In this document: piece after piece, positions 39,091 through 50,600 of the stretch
Numbering within the stretch: the first letter of the stretch is position 1
How the letters are laid out: each line of letters opens with the position of its first letter
Assembly: GCA_037013495.1 (NCBI GenBank)
Contig: CM072809.1
Coordinates: forward strand, 3,224,001 to 3,288,000
Length of the DNA: 64,000 bases
Reading direction: 5' to 3'
From: Hippophae tibetana
Taxonomy: Eukaryota; Streptophyta; Magnoliopsida; Rosales; Elaeagnaceae
The notes under the pieces: model-generated
Told to the model about the DNA's origin: nothing
Seen by the model: the letters and a program-made list of their open reading frames with translations, nothing else
The model's database searches: none
Program-made: the position numbers and the translations under genes

Positions 39091-42082
39091 AAAAATAAAT
39101 AAAATCTCATTGGATTGAGTAGCTTATCCGTATATCCTATATCATTAGTTATATAGTATAATTTTTTACTATTTCTCAAGGTTTCTCTTTCATGAGTATG
39201 ATAGGAGTATCATCATTTAGTGTATATACATATAAGACATAAATTATAGATCTACGTTTAGATAAATGTTTGAACTTGTACCACCACTAGATTAGCCCAT
39301 GTGGGTGAGAATACTGGATAGCGTTACTGTCCAGGCTTGAATATGTATGTTAAACAATGTTTTGTATTAAAACAAAATAATTAATTTTTGGTTGATGCTA
39401 TTGTCAAAGTAAATCTTTTATGTTTAGAAATTTTGAAACTTTTACTTTTTGTTTAAATTAAATTGTAAGGGGTGGATGTTCACGTTACTCTATTTATTTA
39501 TATAAAAAGTATTATTTAATTTCTTAATTTTAAGAATTTGACATTTAATCTCTTTTACATAAAATAAAATAAAAAATAATAATAGACCCTAATGATATTT
39601 TTTTCAATTATAAATATGTTATATTATTAGGATATTTTGCTCAATTATAATATGTAAACAAAATTGGAGCAATTTTATATATAACAAAAAAATCCCAAAC
39701 ATAAAATTGATATGATAGAGTCAGATTTAATATAATTTTATAAGTTTAATCGTAATATTCATTCACTGCCTTATTATTTGAATATATATGACATAGTATT
39801 TAAATTAACTTTTTCAAAAGAAAAATCGTCGTGCTAATGAGGAAGTTTTGTCGATAATTTAAAACAATTCAAATCAAACACCATACACAGACTCCAATGG
39901 ATATTATGAATTGAACCGTCAGTATCACAAACATAGTTCATAAAATAAAAATCCTTAGAGAAATTAAATTAATTAACCTCATCCACTAAAATTCCAAAAT
40001 CAAACATATTTTTAATTTTTAAAAGTTAATTCATTCATATACCACGTAAGCACCACGTAACCATTTAATAAAAATATTTAATTGCATGTTCCACAGCCAC
40101 GACGTGACCGTTAAAACGTGCATATTATGGGTGCCTATTTTTAAGACATTAATAAAATGGTGCCAAAATATAAGAGTACTAGTGAAACTAAAAACTAAAT
40201 TAACAGAAAAGAAAAAGAAGCCATAATGATTTTTAAAAAAAGGTTGAAAGTATTGTTTGATATTGTATTCATTTTGAAGTATGTATAATTATTTATTATT
40301 TTTAAAGTATATTATTTATTAATTAAATTATTTTATCTTTTTATTATATTCTTTTTAAAAAAATTATAATAATCATAAATTTCATTAAACTAAAATATCA
40401 TATTTATTTAATAGAGAAACAATCAATAATTTCTGGAGAGAGCTTCTTGGTTCTAGTAATCTAACTGAAAAGTCGCCAAACGTGGAGATCATGCATTACT
40501 TCACTTCTTTAACCCAATTAATAGTTGACTTGGAATCATAATTAATTGTTTTGGTTCAACAAAAAAACTTACTTAAAAAACAAAAATCTGTAATCTGGGG
40601 ATACTACCTATTCCATCGAGAAATCAGTTAAAATTAAGCCCGATAACGTGTATTATTTATTTATATTAGAGTATATATTTTATCAATCAAATCATTTTTT
40701 TTATCTCACTCTTCTCAGTAATTATTTTTTTTAAAAAAAAATCTTAATTTTATTTACATGAAATAACACGTATATATAGAATGGTTCTTATTCTATTTTT
40801 TTCAGATATATATATATATTATTTAGTTTATTTCATACTCGGACATCAAGGAAAAACAATCAATGAGCATCAAAATTCTCGATATATCAATAATATTGGA
40901 TGCCTTTAATTTTCTAAATTTTCAACGTTATGATTGGTCACATAATCAGTCTAGTTATTAAAAAAAACGTGTTAATTAAAAGAATAAAAAATTTCCTTGA
41001 TATTTCTTGAAACGTTGTAATTAAAAGGAGAGAGATTTGTGAACATAGAAAGCGAAAAAGTATTACTAATATAACAAGAACTAATATTATCTTTTAATTG
41101 TTCCGTTCCTTGTCCCTACCTTCCTTTTGTGCTTTAGTCTATTCTCTCCCTCTCAACTTTTTGTATTAATGAATAATGATTCCCCTTATCATCATATTTC
41201 AAATGCAAGAAAATAAAAGAGAAAAATGAAAAGAAAGCATTGAATTACTATAATAGATTAGAACCAAAGATATATGCTTTATTTTGGAGGTTTTTTTTTT
41301 TTTAAGAATTTTTTCTATACTTTACGAATAAGTATTTCGGATATGATATTATGAATCTATATATCCCTCTGAAGAGTACAATTGAATATATATATATATA
41401 TATAATTAGGATCTTTTGGGATACTCAAAGGGCATAACTTTGAACTCTTTAGTAGGTTTGGGTCATAGAGATCTTGTAACCCTAGGGATAATAATTTGAT
41501 TAAATGGTTAATTAAGTCTAATTTTTCAAAATTAATGGATATTTTTTGGGGATAAAATTAGAAATCTTTATTATTTAAATTAAAAAAAGAAGAGTAAAAA
41601 GTGAAGAAAAAAACTACAAGTCTCAGCCATGGGTTTGTGGTTTTGACGCCAGAAGTTTACGTTCCGACAAGGCAGTGAAAGTCCGGAATAGCGGTAGAGA
41701 GAGAAAAAGAAAGTGGAGGAGATAGGGGGGACGGGGAGGTGGAGTGGGTACCGTTTCCAGTTTTTTATTTATTTATTTATTTAAATAATAGACTTGTAAA
41801 ATTATTCTAAAAAAATATTCAATTTTACTCTTGATTTTAATGGTTTAATGGTTTAGATGGAATAGTAATACGAATTAAACATGATTGATCCAAAGTCATG
41901 CTGACTACCATTATTTCAAGAAAAATCACAACTACAATTAATTGCTTATGTTGAAACATATGTTTCGTCATCATCACCTTATCTTTATCGACATCATCCA
42001 ACTAACTAGGAAATTAAAGCAAGAAAGAGAAAATCCCAAATCCCAAATGTACAGATAAGAAAAAAATAGATTTCCAATAAAA
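39091..42082. other. AT-rich intergenic DNA with one GC-richer patch
   Basis: No supported gene. AT tracts lie at about 40808-40820 and 41389-41403. A GC-richer purine-rich patch at about 41625-41760 is described in the findings. The last ~100 bases before 42083 should include the SAUR 3' UTR. Confidence 0.55.
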
Positions 42083-42433
42083 TCAAACCCTAAAACAGCC
42101 AACATGGTGATGATGAAGAGACTTTTCTTGATGAATAATGGCTTGAACGCACCTAAACTCCTCAACATGACATGGAATGGTGATGGTTCCTTTCTGATCA
42201 AAACCATACTCTTCTTCAGCCTCCTTTAAGAGTTGCATGAAAAGTGGGTGATTGAAGTAATTCACAGGCACCACAAATCTCTGTTGTTCTTCTTCCTCAT
42301 GACCAACCTTGATTGCCAAACACCCTTTTGGAACATCTTTCATTCTCACACTTTGCTTATGATGAATATGAGGAAAGTGTAAATGAAAACTACTACTACT
42401 ACTACTACTTTGACTCTTTACTCCTCCACCCAT
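42083..42433 (-). CDS. SAUR-family auxin-responsive protein
   Basis: SAUR proteins are small, intronless, early auxin-response products. Many act by inhibiting PP2C-D phosphatases at the plasma membrane, which keeps H+-ATPases active and promotes cell expansion. The 116-residue frame has the family core at residues 31-103: DVPKGCLAIKVG (33-44), QRFVVPVNYFNHPLF (51-65), LLKEAEEEYGF (68-78) and the end TIPCHVEEFRCV. The N-terminus has a run of eight Ser (9-16, with one more at 7 separated by Gln) and His residues. The C-terminus has a four-His run. Layout with a short N-terminal extension resembles the SAUR32/SAUR71-type subgroup. The ATG at 42433 gives normal family length. No defect seen. It is a single copy here, although SAURs are often tandem. 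Confidence 0.92.
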   Translation of the reverse strand: MGGGVKSQSSSSSSSFHLHFPHIHHKQSVRMKDVPKGCLAIKVGHEEEEQQRFVVPVNYFNHPLFMQLLKEAEEEYGFDQKGTITIPCHVEEFRCVQAIIHQEKSLHHHHVGCFRV

Positions 42434-42581
42434 ATCGATCTCTTTCTATCTGCGAGATTTAGATTTTCACAAGAATACGAAAGAAAAAGACCAAGGATCT
42501 GAGGTAGCGATGACTTGCTTGAAACGGATTAGTGAGATTAAAAATGCTGTAATTATCTTCGTCATGGCTGTTGGGCTCTAT

Positions 42582-42589
42582 GTATATAC
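42582..42589 (-). promoter_or_regulatory. TATA box of the SAUR gene
   Basis: The minus strand reads GTGTATATACATAG about 150 nt upstream of the start codon. This would place transcription initiation near 42550 and give a ~120 nt leader. No canonical auxin-response element (TGTCTC) was assigned with confidence. Confidence 0.5.
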
Positions 42590-42599
42590 ACGACGCATA

Positions 42600-42937
42600 T
42601 CAATTTTAATCAGGAATAGGAGTCTTGGATTTATAGGAAATTAAAAGATTCTAGGGTTTCTTTCTTGGTTTTCAACACAAACTGCATGCTGGGATTCTAA
42701 TCAGATAAGTATTTGAAAATGACAAAAGTTTCATAAATATATATATATATATATGAGAACAGCTTATTTTGTTAGCCGTTGGATTAAAATTATCGTAGAT
42801 ATCTGATGGCGATTGCTGATTTGTAATTTATATTATCATCGTTATCTAATATATATTTAATTATATTTTAAATATTTGGATTTATTATTTAAATTATAAG
42901 ATAGATTATTTAGTTACATTGTAATTGATAATCAACC

Positions 42938-43015
<78 letters not shown>

Positions 43016-44128
43016 GTTATTAAATCAAATATCAATATATTCTTTAATATTCATTTATTTTTTCTCCCATATTCTATCTATTTCTTAGATATTTTTGGTA
43101 TTTATTTAATTAACATTTGATATCTATAATTATAAGCTTAATTAAATTCAAAGAATTTTTAAAGACTAAGCAGGAATGAGTGGTATATTCTAGTAAAGTT
43201 CTAACAAACACATTCTATATATTATATCCATTATTTTTCATTATAAGAATTAGTTATTTTTACTTTTAACTATTTTTTTTTACTTTATAAGAAGAAGAAA
43301 AGTGTGTACCACATTTTTGAAGAGTATGTGATTTTTTTTTTGTTATATATATATATATATAATCACATATAAATTGTATTTAATAAATTAAAAATAAAAT
43401 TTAATCTATGAAATGAAATGAGATTATAGTATATAATTAAACTATATTTATTTATATATTAATGACGAGTATTAAATTTAATTTTTTTAGAGGAAATTAA
43501 CTTGAAAAAATCTAATAGCTAAATCACATACAAATTAAAACATACTACTAAAGATAGGTAAAGACACGTGGAAGAAACATGCTTGGATTGTGATTATAAG
43601 GTAGAGGCGATAGTGAGGTGTAGTATATGAGTAGGGTATGATTGTTAGGACACCCAATAGCAGGTCTTGAACATGTCTATGTGAACAATTGCAAAGATGT
43701 CACTCCAAGTAATTGATATTTGTACATACATACCCCAATTGAGATATTCTCCTCCTCCATAAGAAAGTAATAACCTATCGTTGTTCTTTCTTTTAACAAG
43801 AATCGTTATTTTACATGGTTTACGTTTTTATTGTTTATTTTTATTATTATTATTTCACGATAAAAATAAACAATATTATAAAGGGGAAAACAGAATAAGA
43901 GACAAAATGACGATTGTGTCCTTTTGTTCATGTCATAGGACCACTCACATCCTATATGTCTAAAAATCTAGGCAATATGATGTTGGAAGACTTGTGTCAT
44001 TCATTAAGGGTAGGTGTGGAGACGTAACCTCATAAAAAATCATAAAGGAAACTTGGAAGATAGAGAGATATACGGAGGTATTGGGGAGAAAGATGCAAAA
44101 TATAGGGAAATAGAAAAGTCATACAAAG
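42600..44128. other. intergenic DNA upstream of SAUR
   Basis: Contains the long TTA microsatellite and AT tracts. No supported gene; the 60-codon frame at 43781-43963 has no recognisable features. Confidence 0.55.
42938..43014. repeat. (TTA)n microsatellite, ~25 units, one interruption
   Basis: TAT/TTA array read directly, interrupted by one ACT unit near 42974. Confidence 0.95.
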
Positions 44129-47100
44129 TGTTGGAAATTATTTGAAAATTATGTAAATTTTTGATAAGTAAGATTTATTAAAAAGTAAATTAGACAAATC
44201 AACACACAAATTTGATAACAAAGTTCGAAAAATATTGCTTACGTCTCTAGACCTGTTGTAGATCTTTTTATTAAAATAGTAAAAATTATACAAGATGTTT
44301 ACAACACTCACAACTCACGACTTACAATTCACAATTACACCCAAAAAAATTAATATCAATTTTCTCTCATAAAAGTTTTTCTCTCAATTGAAATTAACAC
44401 TTGGTTAATTAATTCATTACAATTACACATCTATTTATAGGAAAATTCACTCATTAAATTACTTTTTAAAATAAGAGTTCCTTAAATTGCTCCTTAAATT
44501 AAGCATTGATTTACTCCTTGAATTAAGGAGGAGCACTCATTGATTTGCTCTTTAAATTAAGGAGCTTTATAACAATTTCTCACTCGAAGACTAATTTCAA
44601 TCTGTCTTCACACCTCGATCAATGCAACAGTTTTTCTAGTCTTATTACTCTAGTAGACCAACTGAAGTTGAACACAACTTCAATTTCATGGCAAGCTCTC
44701 ACTTGCGGGTATCTCGAGTCTGACAAGCTTCATCATAGTATTCAGGCTCTCCTTCACGAAACTATCTGGAACATCATGTATATCTGCAAAAATTGACTCA
44801 TTCTGCTTTGATTCGTTGGTGTCTGTTTTATGCATGTCCTTATACATCACTCTTTCATTGAAAATCACATCTCTACTATGGATCACTTTTTTGTTTTCTT
44901 CATCCCAAATGCGGTAGCCAAACTCATCCTCACCATAGCTGATGAAGGTGTATTTCTTAGATTTGGGGTCAAGCTTATTCATGCCTTGATCACTAATATG
45001 CACAAATTCTACACAGTCGAAAAATTTTAGATGTGATAATTTTACTTCTTTTTTGCTTCATACCTCATCTGGTATTCTGTGCTCCAATGGAACAGATGGG
45101 GCTAGGTTGATCAAGTAAGTTGTCATATTGATTGCTTCTACCCAGAACTGTTTCGGTAGACCTGACTATATACGAATCCTTCTGGATCTTTCTGTCAATG
45201 TTTGGTTCATAAGCTGAACTATACCATTGTGTTGAGGCGTGTCTGTCACAGTTCTTTCCATTCTAATTCCGTGTTTATAGCAAAAAAATTTGAATCTAGT
45301 GTCTTCATATTCACCACTATTATCGGTTCTGAGCTTTTTTTATTTTCAAACCTGTCTCATTCTCAACCATAGCTTTCCATCTTGTGAAAGCCTCAAATAC
45401 TTCAGAATTATGCTTTAGAAAGTAAACTCATACCTTTTGAAAGTGATCATCAATGAAAGTCACGAAGTAGTATTTCCCACCAATGGATGAGACAATCGTT
45501 GGTCCCCAAACATGAGACTGAATAGCTCTAACCTTTTCTTTTTTGGTGTTCTGTCACTTGTCTAAAATTTGACTCTCTTTTTGCTTTCCAAGTATGCAAT
45601 CTTCACACATTTTTATCTCTGGTGACTCTAGACCTAGAAGTTTTCCTTTTGAGTGCATAATCTTCATCCATTTCTCACTCATGTGGCTTAGTCTATGGTG
45701 CCACAGATTTATTGTTTCATTGCCTACTACAACTACGATTGAACAACGTACCCCTACTATCATGTAAAGTGTGCCACTCTTCTTGCCTTGAGCAACCATC
45801 ATTGCATTCTTTGAAATCTTCTACTCGTCACCATGGAAGATCGTAGTGCAGCCTTTACTAGCCAATTGCCCTACTGAGATTAAGTTCTTTCTTAGGTCGG
45901 AAATATACCTGACATGCTTAAAATCCCAAACAAACCTGCTAAACTTAATTTTTACTACACCTTTTCCAATAATAGCACACAGTTGATCATCACCAAGATA
46001 AACTTTTCTAAGGTTTTCAGGGACATATTTCTCAAAAAATTCTTTTTGTGAAGTAAGATGGAATGATAATCCAGAGTCTAACACCCAAGATTCTTCATTG
46101 CTCTCCAAAGAGAATATCAATGCATTATCTCCTCCTCAAATAGAAGTAACATTTGTCTTTTCCTTCACTCTGGTCCTTCGGTGCACTCTTGCACTGATTT
46201 TTGTAGTGTCTGATTCTCTTACAATTTCAACACTTAAAAGTCTTCGAGCTATGGAAATTATTGGGATTCCTGGATTTGGACTTCTTGTCCTTTGATCTAC
46301 CTCAGTAGTCTATTCTACCATGTCGATTCCCTCTGGTTGAATTTCTTCCTCTTGATTCAGTATGCAAAACTGAAGAGGTTGACAATTCGCCTGACTCTTT
46401 ACGTCGGATCTTTTTATTGAAGACCAAATCATGAACATCGTCAAATTTCAACTTATTGCTTTCTGACGAGCTACACACAACCGTGGAAGTAGCATTCCAA
46501 CTTTCTGGTAAAGAAGATAAAATTATTAATGCTCCTACTTCTTCATCGAATTCAATTTCAACTGAATTCAACTATGTTTGTGATTGTGTTGAGATCGTTG
46601 AGATCATTGAGGTCGATGGCTTCTCATACATATTAGAGAGAACTACCATAAGACTCGTCGTGGTCGTTTCCTTTGCTACGTTGAAAGCAACATTGCGTGA
46701 TATCGTCAATCGAATAATTCTTGGGGCTTGTCTGTCTAAAAAATTCCAATCTATTTTCTTCATAGCCTCTAGCTACTTCCCTGAGAAAGGTTGATACAGA
46801 TAATCCTTTATCTGCATTTTAAAAAATCTGAAATCTATGTCATCAAATTTTTCGAGTTTCACATTTCCTTCATCTATAGTCATTGCTCACTCTCAAATCT
46901 GACTTCTTTCAGATCGTTTATAACTATTTCTACAAACCATCGTGTATTACAATACCTTCATCAACTAACAAATATCGTCGAAAAAATTTCACTATTCACG
47001 TGAATAGTATCCTTGCAAGAAAATGACAGAAATCACTACCAAAAGCTCTCATACGAGTTGTTGAAAAATTACACAAATTTCCGATAAAACAGATTTATAA

Positions 47101-47401
47101 GAAAACAAAATTGACAAAATAACACACAAATTTGATAACGGAGTTTGGCCAATCTTACTTACGTCTCTGGACCTGTTGTAAATCTTTTTACTGAAATGAG
47201 ATAAATTATACAATGTGTTTACAATACTCACAACTCATAATTGCACTCAAGAAAATTACTCTTAATTTTTTCTTATAAAAGCTTTTCTCTCTATTAGAAT
47301 GAAAACTTGAAATAAGAGTTTATTAAATTATTCATTTAATTAACTATTGGTTTATTCTTTCAATTAAGTAGGATCTCTCTTTAAATTAATTTTTTATAAC
47401 A
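44129..47401 (-). mobile_element. Ty1/copia LTR retrotransposon fossil C
   Basis: LTRs are at 44129-44574 and 47059-47401 (plus-strand TG...CA ends: TGTTGGAAATTA and TTATAACA). Next to the right LTR the minus strand reads TCGTATGAGAGC, a near-match to the initiator-Met primer-binding site. Parts on the minus strand, in order, are gag (about 46900-46300), protease with VLDSGLSFHLTS (about 46080), the pre-integrase zinc-finger region with WHHRLSHMSE (about 45700), the integrase core (about 45500-45100) and the integrase C-terminal region (about 45003-44750). Reverse transcriptase/RNase H is not recognisable. LTRs differ by roughly 15-20 percent in the parts I aligned, so it is old. It is broken, with about ten disruptions. 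Confidence 0.87.
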
Positions 47402-47646
47402 ATCTTTAGCGAGGTGTAAAAGTGTCAGCACCATCTCTACTTTTTGAATAAATTAATTAATTAATTAGCAAATAAGTGATTAATTAGATTTTTTTAAAAG
47501 CTACGTATATCGGTAGATTTAAATTTACATCCACTTAATATATACGCAAGGAGCATGGTAGTACAAATCAATTAATAATTAGAGATGTAATTCTACCATT
47601 GTATTTACATTTAAAAATAAAATAAAAATTATTTTTTGGATGATAG

Positions 47647-50600
47647 TGTAAGAAAAGGATTTATTGATGATGAATAAACGAATGTTTGCAACCTATTTAT
47701 ACAAAAGAAAAAAAATTGTAATAATTAAATATAAACACAATTATGGAGAGGTATGTTCTTGGACAGTCTATCCTTCCCTACCAAGCTGTTGGTGGCTGCT
47801 TCCAGCTGGTGTGTTGGTTGTCACCAGCTGGATCTCATGTTCTTTAACATTCCCCCTCAAGTTAGAATATATGTTAATTATTCTTAACTTGTTAAGTAAG
47901 CTTGAAAACTGTGGAAAACTCAGGGATTTGGTAAATATATCTATTGGTTGCTCTAATGTAGAGATATGATAAGTTTTGATCATTCAAGCTTTAATCTTTT
48001 CTCTTACTAGATGGTAATCGATCTCTACGTGTTTGGTTCGCTCATGAAACACTAGATTTGATGCAATGTAAAGAGCTTCTTGATTGTCTCAATATAACTT
48101 GATTCGTTGGGAGAGTTTGATACCCAAATCATCCAAAATATATAGTAACCAGGTTACTTCGCAACATACTGCTCCCATAGAACGGTATTCTGCTTCTGCA
48201 TTTGATCGTGAGACTGTATTTTGTTTCTTAGTCTTCCAAGAAATTAGCGAGTTTCCAAGAAACATACAATATCATGTGGTTGATCGTCGTGTATCTGTGC
48301 ATTTTGCCCAATCTGCATCACAAAAAGAATTTAGTTGTAATGAACTAGTTGCGGAGAAAAATGGACCTTATCCTGGTGTGTTCTTGACATATCGTAGCAC
48401 TCGTTGAGTTGCTTCCAAATGTGGTTGTCGTGATTTATCCATATATTGACTGAGTATGTGCACGGTATACACTAAGTCGGGCCTTGTGATGGTCAAGTAT
48501 ATTAATCTCCCAACAAGTCTTCGATAGGATGTGGGATTACTGATGAATTCCCCTTCAACCTTGTTGAGAGATAAATTTTGTTCCATAGGTGAATTGGCAG
48601 ATTTGGCACCAAGATAACCCATGTCCTCCAATATTTCAAGTGCGTACTTGCGTTGTGACAGAACAATTCCTTTCCTGGAACATGAAACTTCTATGCCCAA
48701 AAAATACTTTAATTCACCGAGATCTTTAAGCTTGAATTGTCTCATGAGATGATTCTTAGTTTCTTCAATGTCTTGTATATTGTTTCATGTTATGATTATA
48801 TCATCTACATAGACTAGAAGAGCAGAGAAGGAATTACCACGGGTTCAGACGAACAGTGAGTGATCATACTTGGATTGGTTAAAACCAGCTAGCTTAAGTG
48901 TTGTTGATAGCTTGATGAACCACTGTCGTGAGGCTTGTTTGAGTCCATACAAAGATTTATGTAGCTTACATACACGTGTTTCCCCCTTTCGTCTGAATCC
49001 AGGTGGAAGGGACATGTAGACATCTTCATGAAAATCACCATAGAGAAAAGCATTGCTGACATCGAGTTGTCGAAGATGCCAATTTTGAATAGCAGCAACG
49101 GCAAGGAGAAGCCGAACAGTGACAAGTTTGGCTACTAGTGCAAAAGTTTCTTGGTAGTCAAAACCTTCAATCTGATTGTATCCTTTGGCCAATAACCGAG
49201 CCTTGTATCGTTCCAGAGAGCCATCAGGATTATACTTGATTTTGTAGACCCATTTACAACCAACTGGTTTCTTGTTTGGAAGAAGCTGTTGAAGCGTCCA
49301 AGTGCCATTAGTTTTGAAGAGCATCCAGTTCTTGTTTCATGGCAAGCCACCATTTTGGATCATTGAAAGCTTCAGCAAAGGTGGTTGATTCCCTGATAAT
49401 GGAAATAGAAATAGCAAAAGCACGATGTGCAGGTGATAATTAGCCATAGGTAAGTACATGAGATAAAGAATGAGAAGTACCTTTGTCTTTGGACGATACT
49501 GAGTGAGACGAAGGGAAGGACCGAGAAGGCAAGGAAGCTTCTACATGATATTTTTGAAGGTAGCTAGGAGCATTGGTGGATCGACAAAGCCTATGTGTGA
49601 TTGGTGTTGGAGGAGTTATGTGTGATGGAGAAGTTGACGATGATGTTTCTGGAGATGAAGAGTGTCTGAGTTGATTGTTGGAAGGACAAATAGTGTATGA
49701 TCAAGTGATATATTTGGATTGGTTGATTGACGAATGTTGGGTAGGTCATCATAAATAGTATCTTCTGATAGAGGAAATAGAGTTGGAGTGTTGACAGCGG
49801 AAGTGAAATAAGGAAATACATGTTCATAAAAGATAACATCACGAGACACTAAAGTCTTGTTTGTTTCCAGATTGTAGACACGATAACCTTTGATCCCAGA
49901 TGGATACCCAATGAATATGCATTTATGTGACCTAGCATCAAACTTGGTGATTCAATCATGATGTGTAGACACAAAACAAAGGGAACCAAAAACACGAAGA
50001 TGTTCATACCTAGGAGTTTTGTGAAAAAGGACTTCAAATGATGTTTTACCCTTGAGAACAGGTGTTGGAGTACGATTTATGAGGTATGTGGCTATAAGAA
50101 TGACATCTCCCCAGAATTGTTTAGGAAGATTGGCTTGGAAGAGAAATGAACGAGCGACATTGAGAAGATGACGATGTTTGCGTTCAACAACACCATTTTG
50201 TTGAGGGGTAGAGAACTAGTTTGATGAAGGATTCCCTTGGTAGAAAACAACTGGGTCATAGAGAATTCTGGTCCATTGTCACTACGAATGATTTTAACTC
50301 TGGATGAAAATTGTGTTTCAACAAGATTGATGAAGGTGGTAAGAAATGTGTGTGTATCAGATTTAGTATGTAAGAGATAGACTCATGTGCATCTTGAGTA
50401 GTCATCAACAATAGCGAGAAAATAACGTGCTCCATTAAGTGCTGGAATGTGATAACCACCCCAAATATCAACATGAATCATTTCAAAAGGTGTTTTTGTA
50501 TTGATGGAACTTAAAGGAAATGGATTACGTGTTTGTTTAGCTAATGTCCAAATAGAACAATCACTAATGGAACAAAAAGGTATGTTGATGGAAAGAGCAA

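Noticed and set aside
41488-41497. TAGGGATAA string resembling part of a homing-endonuclease site
   Set aside because: Only nine bases match and nothing around it supports an intron or endonuclease gene.
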